NCBI GenBank assembly: GCA_947650285.1 | Contig: CANTFL010000422.1 | Coordinates: 23,778 to 87,777 of the forward strand | Source of the DNA: Hyaloperonospora brassicae | Lineage: Eukaryota; Oomycota; Peronosporomycetes; Peronosporales; Peronosporaceae | Length of the DNA: 64,000 bases | Direction of reading: 5' to 3' | Part shown: positions 36,897-50,970 of the stretch, in pieces | Layout of the letters: each line of letters opens with the position of its first letter | How positions within the stretch are numbered: the stretch's first letter is position 1 | Translations under genes and position numbers: made by a program | Notes under the pieces: generated by a model | What the model was told of the DNA's origin: nothing | The model's input: only the letters and a program-made list of their open reading frames with translations | The model's database searches: none

Positions 36897-38099
36897 ACGC
36901 TCCGATATATAATTGGTCAGATGTACATTTAATGAACTGACAATCGACTTAGTCACGACCTTGCCAGGTTCGATGAACTATATATTCGTATGAGCCATGG
37001 TAATTGCAAGATGGCATCAGATTTGTCATCCATATCATGTACGTGGATTCTTTATCGCACAGCTTCTATATTATCGTATCGTAAATTCCCACTACGCCTT
37101 ATTTCACTGTAATGGATGCTACTACTGTAAGATGCAAAGTCATCTCCTTCAAGTCGTTTCGCGCTCAACATGCTTTAGACTATGGTAGGTTAAGATATAT
37201 TGATGAGATACTGATACAAGGAATATACTTGGTACTCCAGTCAATGGCAATCACCAAAGTGATCCAACGTCTCATAGTCGACTAGACCACGAAGCGACAT
37301 ATTTGTCGCACTGATCTTCAATGGATTGATGTACGACATCAGTATGGCGAAACATGAAGCAACGTATGATGTGAGGAAGTTCTATCAGGAGGCCTGCAAT
37401 ATATGCAATACGATTCATGTTGTTTACCAGTATGGCGCTTTACCAAAATTGAAGCTGTCTTATGGTCTCTGAGATATTGAGGTCTCGAAGATAGCCGTAC
37501 CGTGCATATACGCACTTTTATGGTATATGGTGATCATACCTGACACAATTACAGTGACCTTCGTATGAGGCACTCATCAAATCATCGCCGCATCTTCTCG
37601 CAGCGATTGAACGTTTCTAATATCTTGTAATAGGAAGAGCAACGTTTCTCGCTCTCAACATACTAGATACCATGTTATCAATACTTCCGCGCTCGTGTTG
37701 CATCGATAAACAATCGGACGTCAAGTTGACATGATCCTGTCTTTTTCTATCGTCCTTCGCTCAGCCACATCTGACCTTTAGTTGAGAGTCAAATTTGAGG
37801 TGGAATAGATGAGTAAGAAAGAATCTACTCACAAGACCGTTGAAGAACATAAAAAGATGCGTATGCTCATCACTGATCTTACGATAAGGCTAACGAGTTA
37901 CTTTTTGTGCTGATTGTACGTACGAGCTAGATATGAACGTACACTCAGCCCGTGGAACATTTATTACGTATATCTGAAGTGATATCCGAACCCTCTTACA
38001 ATCCGAATGTCATTGGCTCGTAATGGCTAGGATCGAATGCTCAGGCAGTGGTACCTTCCAAAACGTCGCATATGTCTCTTCATCGCGTCCTTTTCGATG
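36897..38099 (-). repeat. Palindrome B, right arm
   Basis: Reverse complement of 33406-34608 with very few changes (for example CCATGGTAAT at 36995 against CCATGATAAT in the left arm). Beyond 38099 similarity to the left arm's outer flank fades within about 60 bp. Confidence 0.9.
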
Positions 38100-41000
38100 T
38101 ACCGGTATTCGATAGCTCCGTTCTGATCGATTTTGAATTCATGAAGGAGTCTTATAAGACAGCCTTGTAGTCGTGAAGGCCTAAATAATATCGCGTTGAC
38201 AACATTATGTGGTTGGCTGGAGATAGGATAGATTTTAGAAAATTGTGACGAGGATGTGGAAGCAAAATATTGTCTCTTTAGATTTATTAATTGGTATAGA
38301 TTTACATAGCGCTTGATGGCAACCTTCCTTCATAGTGGTATATCGCTGCGCCTGGTAAGTTCAAGATAACGCTATAGCGCCTAGATCACTTCTTGCAAGA
38401 ACCTTCCTACCTTAGATCAAATTAAATGGATATACGCATGTTTTTGTATGAATGTTGCTTCGCCTGATGCGAGTAATTGCTCATTCCGCTCGTTGAAAAA
38501 AAGAATGTCACTAAGATATGGCACAACGACCGTTCAAGTGCTCTCACCAGACGCAACGTGGTCCGGAACATCCTTCAAATGGACTTGTCTTTTCACGCAA
38601 TGTGGAATACTCAAACAAAATTCGGACATTTTACTTGGAGGACGGGCACTTGTTAATCATACCGAGATAGAAAAGAATGAAATGGATGACACTCAAGAGC
38701 CGGTCACCTCAATGCTTGTAAACGTTTGTACAAAAAAGCCTTCATTTTAAATTACACTGTATCGTTGTACGTATAATTAATCCGTGTTGTCATGATACGG
38801 GTTTGCATATACCAGCCAGTTTGAAAAATGCATTACTTGCCTCCAAAATAGAAACGTATGTTAAAACCGACTATCTTCTCGTTGTGAGTGTTTTTATGAT
38901 CCAAAGCGGTTTTCGATTCGCATGATAGACTTTATCAGTTACTAAGCAGTATCGTTTCAATGGCTGTCGAACATACCATCAATAGCTGTTGTTTTTAATA
39001 TAAGTTGCCAAGTCATATAGTCAATTCTCACTGCTACGATAATATATGCGCGGACACTCAATGAACTGCCAATATTACATTATAATACCAAATCTATCAA
39101 AACTCTACTTTGTTCAAATAGGTGCGACACATAATTAGGGTTGTATATTTTTATGGACACATGCCACGCCTATCTAGGTATTAATTCTACAAGTTGTTTT
39201 GATGGAAATAAAAACATGTATTCATTCGAGATATTTCACAGGTATACTATTTTTTCTGTATGAGGTTGACTTAGTCCTTTGGATTGGTCCGGAACAACTT
39301 TTTAATCTTTTCCTATTCGTTGCATCAGTTATATACTGCATTACACTCTGATAAACGAAGACATCTGATTTATCACCCCACGTTTAATAACTACTGCATC
39401 CATGACGCATAATTCGGACGAATGTAGTTTGAAAGTAAGCGATACTGTAATGAAGCTTTGAATATAAATATGCAATAAGCCTCTTTTTGTGGACAGATAG
39501 TATCAGACCTCTTCCAGAAATCATAAAATTCTACGTAAATGAAGTATATTGTTAGCGTCCGTATCATTACAAATACATTGATGGTTATGAAGAATGATGT
39601 ATGATATGAAAATTGGAGAGATAGAAACTAGCATTTACTCAGCCTTGGTAATTATGGTATAAAACTAATGTGAATAGAGCACAACACATGAACGTCGCGG
39701 CACCTTACAGTAAAGTAGAGTAGACACTGCATCCGATGCAAAAATTGTGCTATATGTAAGTCGACTTATTTGTGTATTTCTTGACGCAATTGATGCCCGC
39801 TGGATCGAAATACCGAGACTTTCAGACGTATGTACTGTTTGACGAAGGTATGTCACCAAATATAGAATTTCTGCTGGTGGCCGTGTCATCACCACTGCAG
39901 TCGTCTTTGGGTCGCAGGATACCGTTACATGTAGTATCCTACCTACTGTAAAAAGATTATTTTTTAATTTCCCGCAATATGTGATTTACGCTATCGATGG
40001 TTTTGTCAGATTCATGCCTCAACACGAAAACTTAATCTTTCACTGAAACAGCGCGCAATTATCGTGCAGCATAAGTTATTATGTAAATATATGACGCGAA
40101 TTGGATGGTATAAATTTGATGGTAATATTTGCTGTGTAGAACCGATTGATAGGTCTTTCAGACATCAAAACTCTGAGCCCATGTCAATCAGGCATAATTA
40201 TCGACGGGATTAACCTAGTATTCTGATATGAGCTCAACATATTCGTGTACTATAGCTGATATGGCTAATACTACGTGTATTACAGAGCTTGTATCATGTG
40301 GCAAGATATATGCGTTGGTCGTCAATGGGTGGTGTAAAGAGAACTAATTGATTGGAACAACTGCCTTGTCTTACATTATTGAACGAGCGCGTGTTAAATA
40401 TTGATTTTTTATCCACATCGATTGTAAAAATGTCGGCGATAATATCAGTCTTCGTTCCAGCATTTTCTTAAGAACATGTGTGATTGAATGCATTGTATAC
40501 ATCATTTAACGCTATTTTTTTGCTGGAGCACTTTTATTTTCCACCATGTGATGTACTTCCCCAGTACTTGTCATACATATGATCTCTCTTTTATAAATTT
40601 ATCGATTAAGCAAATGACCAATCTTGAGATAGTATTTTCACGAAATGCGATCAATGCTCTTTGGCTACAAGCTTGTGCGTGATGTTGTTCTGACACATGT
40701 TGTTCGTACATTATTACCGCTTGTTATCGAATGAAGTCATATACAGGCGCTTTATAATGATGCAGAGCATCGATAAGTCTTTTCAAATGAGCAAGACGGT
40801 GAAATAATGAAGCAATGGCAGTGGATAGTCTTGATACGTATAGACCACCCGATCAAGAATGGGTTTGAGATTCAGTAACCGGCCACGACCACTAATGCCG
40901 ATCACCTGTAATGTTTTCGGTAGAATTTATGAAACTATGTACGTTGGGCTCCTACATGATACAGTCGGAGTAGACAATGTAGAAGTATTTTGTACTTTCA

Positions 41001-43759
41001 GAAATAATTTTAACATAGTACCGATCAAGTAGTATAAATATATAAAGTTATAAGGGTGACTAGATGTCTTCTATGGTTAAAAGTGGTTCTTACAGAGTGT
41101 AATTGCCTTCATAACATTAACGATTTCAATTAACGTCATAAAATGTAGTAGCGAATCAGGGACCGCCCGCAACAATGAGCAAAGGTGCAATCGAAGTGGT
41201 AACATATACTCTAATTATAATATTCTAGACATTCTATGCAAAAACTAATTTATTCGTATCTCATTTCGTAATTGTGGCACGTTGTTGCCTATTCACCATC
41301 TTATTTTTGTTTTCTAGTAATGCCTCTTTATTCGCTGCGCTTTCATCAACATTCCCTCAAAACTGATACTTACTGGGGCATTTTAATGTAAGAGATGCAA
41401 AGATCATTTGCGCTCAAAATGATCGATCGAGGAAGGATTACTTCTCTACTGACAGGTAATCCGGACTTCTACGAAAGAGGTGGGTTATTTTTCCGAAAGG
41501 TTAAGTCGGACTTTAAGCCGTAGTGAAATTTTTACAAGTACTAAGTGTGTCTTCATCGGCGTGCAGCTGTCCTATAAGATGTAGTCGAAGCAGTTAAGGC
41601 GACATTTTCTTTCCGCACACGAACGATTTAGGTTTATGCCTCTCTATTACGTAATACGCGCATCATTTCTTACAATGTCGAACGCAGCTTCAAAAGCAGA
41701 CGAACGTAAAAACCTTGTGACATTGATATACCGTTGTGGTGTATCACCCTTGTTTTTTCTGAAATACTATAATTTTAATTGGTTGAATTATAGCTCAAAC
41801 AAAAGGAGTCCTACCTGTGGGAGACGCATTCTAAGAATAGCTAATAAGTTAAATACGACAAATGGTATGGGCAGGCGAATGATGAGATATCTAAGAAGCC
41901 TTGAATTCCCACAAACATCATTTTTTGCAGCGTATGAGCGTTATTTGCTTCAGTCGAAAAGACTAATTAGATAGTTGCCATTCTCTTAACGTGATTGTTC
42001 GGCACAACGGGTATGCGCCCATCAATACCAAATTGTTTCTCGGTGGATGTGAATCCAAATTTCGGAGTCCCAATAAAGGTCGACAAAGTCTATTGTTCTA
42101 TAACGATGGCACACTACTCATGTAAATTAATGGCGGACTAAATAATCCGGCTTCGGAAGAACTTGGGTCGGCTACCTATTAAGGTGCTCTTAGAGTTCCT
42201 ATCTTCAAATGTAATGTTGAACCCCTTGCTTGACGGGAGCGCTCTATATATGATGCTTGTCGCCGAAGTAGTAAAATAAAAAGTGAGTTGGACATCACAC
42301 GTTATCTCTTATTTCCTGTGCACGCATATCGTCGCTTGCTGTTCATTCATTTGCATGTATTCATTAGATGACCACCCATAAAGTTAAACAATCGTTGGTT
42401 ATGGTTGCGCTACCTTTCTCTCACATGTGTGCCATAAAACTTTTGATTCGACAACATTCAAAGATGTTGAGGACGTCACTTTCTGGCAGGACAGTACTGG
42501 TTAACCCCATCACACCAGAATCCAAAGGTTTAAGTTTCTTGCTGACACCGTGTATTGACACCCGATACCTCTAGTATACCTCTGCCAACGTCTACCAGTT
42601 AAGCTAAAGCGCTGCTGCTCGACCGTGCACTTCCAAACTTATGGTAATTGTGCTACCATAGCACATTCTAAATACACAGATGAACGAAAGTATAAAAACT
42701 TCCTATAAATGAACGAACTGCACCACCTCAAACTAACAGGTAAAACCTTGCAAATAATTGCAACGAAGCAATCGATCGTCGTGTTGATACAAAATGTGCT
42801 AGCCCTTCTATAATTATACGAGAAAAATGTAACTATTTTCTAGTTTTTGATAATGGTAGGCTAAAATTAAATGCAAATACGCTTAAGCGCATTGCGCTGC
42901 CTATTCGCTAATGGATCAGCCTGGTATACCGGTGCAAAATCTCCATGACTTAGTCGACTCTTAAAGTCGTTGTTGCCATCACTAGGTGAGTTTAGCGTCG
43001 TGTGTTTCATATTCGTAATCGTGCGGAGAAGTATTTAGTTTCAATGACTAGGTGGCTCTATGAGGATAATCCTTCGCCTGGCGATGACTCAATACATCCT
43101 CCCACAATACTTGGTATCATATGTGGTTTTTAAACGCCTGAGTTGGTAGAAAAATTCTCTTCGACCATGAAGGAAGTTAATTTACTTTCAAAAAATCAAA
43201 ATTCGCGCTTACTAAACTGACCGAGGCAGTTGTTTCAGCGCATAGTTACTTCTTCTGTCGCTTTATCCAGACGTTCTCATTACAACTCTCGAAAGATACG
43301 AAAAGAATTTATATTAAATTATTAAAAGAGGTACAAGATTGAGAACTTAGGCTACGCTAATTTGCCACCTGTCTATCATAGACGACGATAATGAGATCGT
43401 AGCTCAAGCTAAGTTTTAATTTAATTCGTTGATAAGAGGAAGAACATTGCTCGCTATATTCGTGAGGTTGAAGCCCGATAAAATAGGCATGATCTCTTAC
43501 GAGCATCTGCGTAAGTGACAGGTTGTCTTTTAGCTCAAAACAGGAGAAAAAGCGTGGGCGCTTATGTGCGGCTCATCAGTTGGCACCGCATATATCATAT
43601 GCAATTAGTTCTAATCATACACATCGCGCGTTTCAGCGCCGCCTGACAAGACCGATAGCGTAAAAGACGCTTTCGATCCACCATTTAACATAAATTCAAT
43701 CAAACTAAATAATTTTATTCGAAACTTAAAGAGCTTGTGAAAACCATGAAAATTAGTCC
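38100..43759. other. AT-rich DNA, no gene recognised
   Basis: 5.7 kb. The longest ORFs are 38448-38750 (100 aa) and 41636-41974 (112 aa), both plus; neither shows a domain, signal peptide or neighbour support, and such lengths occur by chance. No tandem array seen. Confidence 0.45.
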
Positions 43760-44170
43760 CATAACGGGGCAAACCCTTGCGTGAACTTAACGCAAGGGTA
43801 TCGTGCACCGACAAGCGTATTCGAGGCAACCGAGGAAGCGGTAGGTAAGACAGAGGCAACACTGTCTAAAGGAAAAGTAGAACTGTTATATTAATATAAT
43901 GAAGTCTTTAACCACTGTCTCTCTGTTTGACTTAACTTAATTATACTAATCTAACTGAATGTATGACGACGTCTACTCACACTCATTGCGCGCGTCTTGC
44001 GGCAATTGGTAAGTTGATGTCGTCAAAATATCAACCAATGAGCAGTCTCTGTGGTCGACCCATCAATATCACCACTATTGGTGATATTGTTAACATAATA
44101 TATAACATAATATTCTTTATTGTCATTATCTCTCAAATGACAATTTCCATGTAATGGGTGCCCCGTTACA
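43760..44170. repeat. Solo LTR of the 390-bp family, inverted relative to 26428
   Basis: Reverse-complement match to 26428-26817, 411 bp here. The left end is decayed (CATAACGGGGCA for TGTAACGGGGCA); the right end TGCCCCGTTACA is intact. The flanks AGTCC (43755-43759) and GGTCC (44171-44175) look like a target duplication with one change. The same near-palindrome lies at 44065-44088. An older insertion than the one in hAT. Confidence 0.88.
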
Positions 44171-47100
44171 GGTCCTCTTTCGACGTAACCGATTTAAGCG
44201 TTTTATTGTATCGTAATTAAGCTGCCGTTGCCAGAATTGAGGTGTTTTTACATAACCTTGTTATTTTGGGATAGGCAGTAATTTTAGCGATGAATTATTA
44301 TTAGATTTTTAATAGACGGGACTGACATAGAATGACTTTAGTCCAACTGCTATACAAGCAAATTGATTAATATCAATGACGTATAAGCGTGATTTTATAG
44401 ACCTTAGAAATGCTGACAGTGAAGTCTACACTATCTCAAATTTCTGACAAACGGCATGAATGCGCCGCCATATTTTGTGAGTTAGTACTTATCAAATGCG
44501 TTTAGACTTTCCGTTGCACAAACTGCGCCAGGATGGTATGAGCCAATTATCCGCCACAAACTTATTACTATCTTTGATGCGGGGCGACGTCGAGTCTCAG
44601 CAGACGTGGAGCACTCACTTCAGGAAGATTTGAGTATAGAATTGTCTCCACATGGTAGAGCGAGAAGAGCTTAGCACCTCAGATATCAATGCTCTCTGTT
44701 TTAAACTTGTTTAAGCCCTGCAAGATCGTCGTAAAAACGGCTTTATGTGGGTTTACCTACCCTTGAATGATATGAATTATTAATAGCAGCAGGTGAATAT
44801 GCTAAGGGTTTGTCCTGCAATAAATTCTTCAATATGCTGAAGCTTTAAACGGACTAAGTAGGAGACTATGAGCACTCACTCGGCGACATATTTGCTTGTA
44901 AGTGTGATAAAGATTTTGATGAACTACCGATTATAGGTTTTGACCATTTATAGCGTTAAACGCTGTTTTGACTGATACATGAGAGATTGCTCATCCTAGG
45001 TACGGCATGCCTGGATGTCCATCAGTAATGGATTGTATTAAGTAGGCGTAATGCACACAGTTCTAATCGGCTCTTTACATAGTCATAAACCCACCTTCGC
45101 TAAAAATACGCGCTAGTGGGGCGAAACACTGTTCAACTGGTTGATTGTGCATAAAATTGAATTTTCAAATCTAAATATTGAAAATATGTCAACGATTGAA
45201 GTCTCGATCAATGCAAATTTACCGATCGTGATACGGACTATATTCCTCTAAGTAGTACTCATTGATATACCATAACAACACGGTGATGAAAGCATTGTTG
45301 GCCTAGCGCCAAGACATTCTTTGCCAATATAATATGACATTCGCTTTTTAGTCCGTATAAGTCAACTAAATGAAGCCGGTTGCAAGAGCAATACACCTTT
45401 GAGACAAAATACATCGGCTCTTGTATAGAGGATCCAATAGTCAGTGCAGCTCTCATGGACCTTTTACCTATAATCTGGGCGTTTCAATGTCGCAGAAAGA
45501 GACATTTATACCGCGAGGCGATGGTTGCAAAATAAATGCTTGTTTTATTACCGAGAGATAACGGTGTAACAATTAACGACCTAGTCAACTTTTTACCGTG
45601 CATATCTAAGTTTAAATTATACCTTCAGTCGGTTTCTCCTTAAGATTATTGTGATACAATTAGACAATGTGTGACATGTAGTTCAGTCAGGGTTGAATGC
45701 GATCTGAATTGCCTGACCTTTTGGTAATTATCCCGGATATAGAGTTGGATTAATCGTCACGAATGGATGAGTCAATCTGCAAGATTACGCAGTTGGCGCT
45801 CATCGTTGTAGATGGGACTGCGATTTTAGTAGCTCTTTCATATATACATATAGATATATTACCATTTAGAGTAATAAATTTAAGTATGTGGTGTGTCATG
45901 ATTCTGCCTGGTTTACCTCTCGATAAAGGGCAACATGATTTTAAATTTTCGCTTTTTGACAAAAGGATTGCAATATACGCATTGTCTTTTATTATGGTAA
46001 TAGAGTGGCGTCATTAACGGATAGTTTCCCACAAAATACGTAGCGGAAATATTGTGTGCTTGAGATTAAACATATTTATTCAACTCCTACAGTCTGTATA
46101 GCTAAAACCCAATAGCAAGTAGATCATTTTCCATGCCTATATATCGATAATTTGATTACCATCAGGAAACAGAACTCAACTTGTTTAAAAAGAACTTTGT
46201 TGGAACGCAATAATTGCATGTGCCATAATCAGTACTTTCAGCTTGTGCGATTCGTATTTTGGATCGCTCATGCCAGACAAATATATTCTACTGACTACGG
46301 TAGCAATATATGCTTTAAAAGTGGTGAATTAGTCGCATTAAGGGTAATATAATCATCCGTCCACTCTCAATCGTCTCGTAGCATATTGTTTTCGATAATT
46401 ATCAAAGTAACCCTCAAACACGCTTTAATGAAACTTTGTCCTTAGTTTTGCAGTGTTCCTTAAGTCATTTTAGCGTAAATATTAGGGATGATTGTTATAG
46501 ATAGGACAATGACATGGAATAAATGAATGGGATAATATCGGCTCCAAATAATGTTTGAAATGACTATAAAATAATCCAAATTGACTTGGATCCCCTGTAC
46601 TCAGTTGGTCGCTTTGTGTTTATTGCCGTGATACGAGTCCTACATATTGTCAAATTTGGTAAGTATGCACAGTGCGAATACATACTTTTTCCAACACTAA
46701 AATACGGTTAAAATGATGTCGTTAATACCAATACTTAACTCTCTAGGAATTCTCAACAGAATATCGTATCTATAGCGATGATTAATTAACGATCTTATGA
46801 TCGTTCATCGACGAACTGGCCTTGAACGACTTCACTGCTTTTTTGCTTGTTGATGGTATCCCCAAGGCGTTTCTGTTACCTAATCAGGTGGAGTTGTAGT
46901 TCTGCCTAGTGTAACGGACTACGGCTTCATTTAGTAGACAGCACAGTGGCGTCTGAAGTGCTTACGGTTAATAATTCAACGGTACATAAATAGGGAGTCC
47001 TACGTACATATCCATGGTCACTTGGCTCGACTGATGAATCGCGCGTACGTAGCTTCCCCGCTCATCGCTTCTCCCGTCCAGCTCTTCGCCTACAACGTTG

Positions 47101-47599
47101 ATTATTGAAGTCAGCAGCGAAAAATGAGTAATACAGAGTATATGTCATATGTCATGGAGACCAGCAGAGCTAAATTTGCGTAAGGCATCACTTAGTTTGC
47201 GCACTGGTGCCTGACGACGACAAATTTAGCGCTGAAAAAGAATGGAAAGAAACCGATACATCTAAATCGATACTACGGAGTCACTTTAGCTATTTCGACT
47301 GACTAGTTACTACAAAAACATTAGCATTTTTTTCGTAAGGTATCTTAGTAGACTAGTAGAATTTTGCTCATTTTCATACGATTGCAATGGCCCTAGCTGG
47401 TCAACTAATTTTACCTACATACATAGAACAAATTCTTTGAACACCATTCGTCTTAATACGAATGGCCCAGCCTTTCACGCAACAGACGTAAAGTTCATCG
47501 TGACCTAATTCGGCGCTTTGCAATACAACATAACCCAACCATTACAACATGGACGCCAAGCTATACAATAATGTTCTAATTAGTACCTCTCACAAGATC
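44171..47599. other. AT-rich DNA, no gene recognised
   Basis: ORFs up to 84 aa (45763-46017) with no support. A slightly GC-richer patch at 46910-47110 starts TGTAACGGACTACGG, possibly an LTR remnant, but no matching end was found. Confidence 0.4.
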
Positions 47600-49636
47600 T
47601 TGTTAACAATGGTTGACACACATCATCCCTGAACAACTGACACGGCGTGACAATGTCATTTCCAATGTAAGTAAAACCCTTATGTGTAATATAGTCAAGG
47701 ATCAAATGATATTACGTGGATCGGTGACCACCCAGTTGGGATGTCACTCACTGGTTAAAAATCATGTCAAGGGACCTAGCGATTCAATAAGGATATGGAA
47801 AGCGATCTCGACGGGGATCGGCGATCCGATCAAACTGTCTCCAGACTGATGGATATGGAACGACCGGGGACAGTGCGATCTGGGACAAGACGACAAATAG
47901 AACGATTTCCATGGAGCGATCTGGGACGAGGAAGTGGAACAAAGTCATCCAATCTACCTGAATGTTGGTCAAGGAGAAGGATACGTATAGAGCGATCTGG
48001 CACGAGAAAGTGGGAAAAGTCATACAATTTCCCTGAATGTTGGTCAAGGAGAAGGATACGTATATCAACGGTCGTGGATGTTGTGGCCAAGTCATTCTGG
48101 AAAGATGCATGTCGGACCAGGTAATGCGATGCGATATAACTGTGGGACGAAGGTGTAACATCCTGCAGATCGGTATACTCTTTACCGATCTCACAATGAA
48201 AGTACTGATTTAGGTTAATTTTAGCCCGATCTGGAAACGTGGATACTCGTGGAGGTCCAGGGAGCTATGTGGAGAGTCTCGTGGACCAGATAAACCATGA
48301 AGGGTGAAATTGGAGCACGTACAATGAACAGAAGAACATCTACTGTTGAATTGTACCGTGTCGATCTCAACGATCTCGAATTTGGGCACCAGATCGGTCA
48401 TGTTCCCTGTTGATCATGGATATATCGCTGACGAGACTTTGGGATCATGATGAATATGTTTGTTGAAGTTTCATGAGTGATGTCGCAAAAGTTCAGACCG
48501 AACGAGACAGTTGAAGCCAGTTGAACTGACGTCGCAAATTGGATTTAGACACATTTGGCACTTAATTACTGTTTCGGACCTTTCGGAACCAAAAAATAGG
48601 AATTTGGTACCCTATTTGGGATTTGGTCTCTTTTGGGCATTTAGGCACGATATCGGGAATATTGACGCTATCTTTGGAGTACAGGTCATGAAATTCCGAC
48701 ACGTGTTCAAGGGGAAGTCAAGATTAAAGGTGATATCGGTTTGTAGAGTGACCTACAGTTATGATAGGATTAAAGATAGATTGGCTAGTAATTTGGTTGG
48801 TTACTAAAACAGACTTGAACTCTACTTCTTCTGCTCACGACGCGCGTTCCCTCCCTCTCTTCCGGGCAAGATTTCTTTGGCTTCACCGACGGTTTGAGGC
48901 ACGCGTACTACAAGGAAATTGATTACCGATCTTGGATTGTTGGCCAAGATCGAGAAGAGCTATCTCGGGAAGTTGGGCCCGGATCGATCAAGTACTTGCA
49001 CTCAGCTCAACTGCTAGGGTAGCAGCGACAAGGAAAAAGATTTTGGTTACAAGATCGCGAGACGGCTCAAGTGGTCAGAATATCTGGATAAGGAGTTCAA
49101 GACAAGACCGAGCAAGATCGAAGCGATCTACAAGGCAGATCGGCACGTTTCATTTTGGCGAAACAGGACACCTATCTGCTCACATTATGCATTTCCAGCA
49201 AGATCGGCCGATCCCAAGACCAGATCGGAACGATCCCAAGGCAAGATCGACGCAAGATTAATATTTGCTGAGTGAAGATTTCCGCACTGCAAAGACCCCG
49301 ATACCGAAGACAAATCGAGATAGGTGTGATCCAAGATTAAGATCGCGACCTCTCCACATAGTGACCGTCGCGACTCAAGATCACGATTGCAGAACCCCTG
49401 TTCGTGATGTGAAGATTTCCGCACCGGAAGCGAACTCTCAACCCCAACCTTCAGTGAGATCGACATCTCCCAAGGCCATTACGAAAAGCTCAAGTCAGCC
49501 CAACCGACGGGTACACAAGGTGAGCACAAAGCTATACAACAAGGCACGGATCGGAGTACCCCCTCCATGAGTCGGAAAGTCTGAGCAAGTGGAATATCGA
49601 CCCTCACACAACGACTTTGTGAGATCGACTTTGCCA
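47600..49636. other. Decayed repeat DNA with AAGATCG-rich stretches
   Basis: Several frames show protein-like fragments broken by stops (for example RVDLNDLEFGHQIG near 48360, 101-aa ORF 49265-49570), and GATC-containing words are dense at 47800-49460. It may be gag or leader of another LTR element, not identified. Confidence 0.35.
47920..48065 (+). repeat. Two-copy tandem repeat, about 75 bp
   Basis: Both units end GAATGTTGGTCAAGGAGAAG plus ATACGTATA (at 47960 and 48035), and both begin with a CACGAGAAAGTGG-like stretch. Confidence 0.75.
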
Positions 49637-49688
49637 CATGTTTAACACACCTATGGTCGACTTCCAATCGACGTGAAACTCGGTTACA
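49637..49688 (-). repeat. Start of the 3' LTR with adjacent polypurine tract
   Basis: About 50 bp match the LTR end at 1859-1910 (GTCGACTTCCAATCGACGTG against GTCGACTATTAGTCGACGTG). The rest of the LTR to the left is not recognisable. Confidence 0.6.
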
Positions 49689-49697
49689 CCCTTCCCT

Positions 49698-50970
49698 GAC
49701 CAGAAGAACGCTACCACAAAATGCCAATCGAATTCTTTTTTTAAAAAAAACGGTATGTACGCTTCACCTCACGGTTGTTTGAAGCACCAAACCACGGCAT
49801 CGCCACACCATAAGTCTCTGACTCTTTTGTCTTATCTCGACCTCGAGGAAGGGGTGCGTAATTTAGCAATACTAATGTACAACACACAGAAAAGACAATA
49901 TACGACCCATATATGCTTGAGGCAAAGCCTATTACAGCAACAAATCCTTTCGCCGAACGTGGCGAAGTTAACGCGCCGTCGTCGCAGCATCAGCCACCCA
50001 ATGTGGGCGATGTCATCACTTCGAATCCGCTCGATGATCAATCGCAGTTGACCATCCAACAATACGAGAGCATTCGATGCCATATGTAGATTGTTGGAAC
50101 CTTAAAGAGTCGCCGTGACTATGTGTTCACTACATTCAATGCGGAAATACGTATAAGCCAAACGGCACGCCGTTCATTGGCAAAGTGGGACATTGGCACA
50201 GAGCTCACATCTCCTGAAGGGGTTGCGAGTCGACAGACACTCACGCGAAATACCAGGAGCCTTATTTGACGACTCAAAGTCAATACATGTTGCGACTTGA
50301 CACGCAAGCACGGGGTGCATCGGTTCCATAGATCAAGGGTAACCCATCCTTCGATTCTCAGGCCAAATACAGGTATAACAAGACACTGCGTTTGTTCGTT
50401 CGATGTACCAAGACGACTTGTTAGCAAAGTGGTAGCTTTTAGCGCAAATGCCGATGTTGAAGACGTTCGTCTAGAGCAAAACTTCGGTATGGCTGCGTTT
50501 AGCTTAAAGACAGAGGCCAATTGTGAACCCACACCCGCCATGCTCTGGTTCCACCGGCAGTTGTGAGTTTCGGTCAAGCGATGACCAACGACCCACCTAC
50601 TTCCACCACTGTTGGTGAGAAATGTTCGTGGCCGCAAGAATAACCTTGACACGATGTATAAAACATATAAGATATATAGGCAATCCTGTCGAAAGGGTAC
50701 CTTAAACTTTCATGAGCTTTCCGACTCCGGATACCCGCGCCACTACACGAGATACTGGTACTTGCCATGACGACAACGTCGTTACAGGAGTCGATCCACA
50801 TGGACCTGACGATTCCCTTGCTCATCGAGCGGCGTCTGTGGTTGTCGGTGTACCGAACGACGAGCTTGATACTCTGCGTCATTAAGTAAGCTATCTCCGC
50901 GAGACGTCGAATAAGACCCAGAGTGCGCTCGAAGAGATAAAAGCTCGTCTTTAGAAGGTGGAGTTAAGTC
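49698..50970 (-). other. 3' end of the Gypsy element, decayed
   Basis: Expected to hold the pol C-terminal tail, which in many oomycete Gypsy elements includes a chromodomain; I could not recognise one. ORFs on both strands (50119-50652 minus, 49755-50051 plus) are unassigned. Confidence 0.4.

Noticed and set aside
38448..38750. 100-aa ORF as a gene
   Set aside because: No domain, signal peptide or homologue in the window; expected by chance in long gene-free DNA.
41636..41974. 112-aa ORF as a gene
   Set aside because: Same reasons; composition looks random.
46910..47110. Complete LTR starting TGTAACGG
   Set aside because: No matching right end or target duplication was found.
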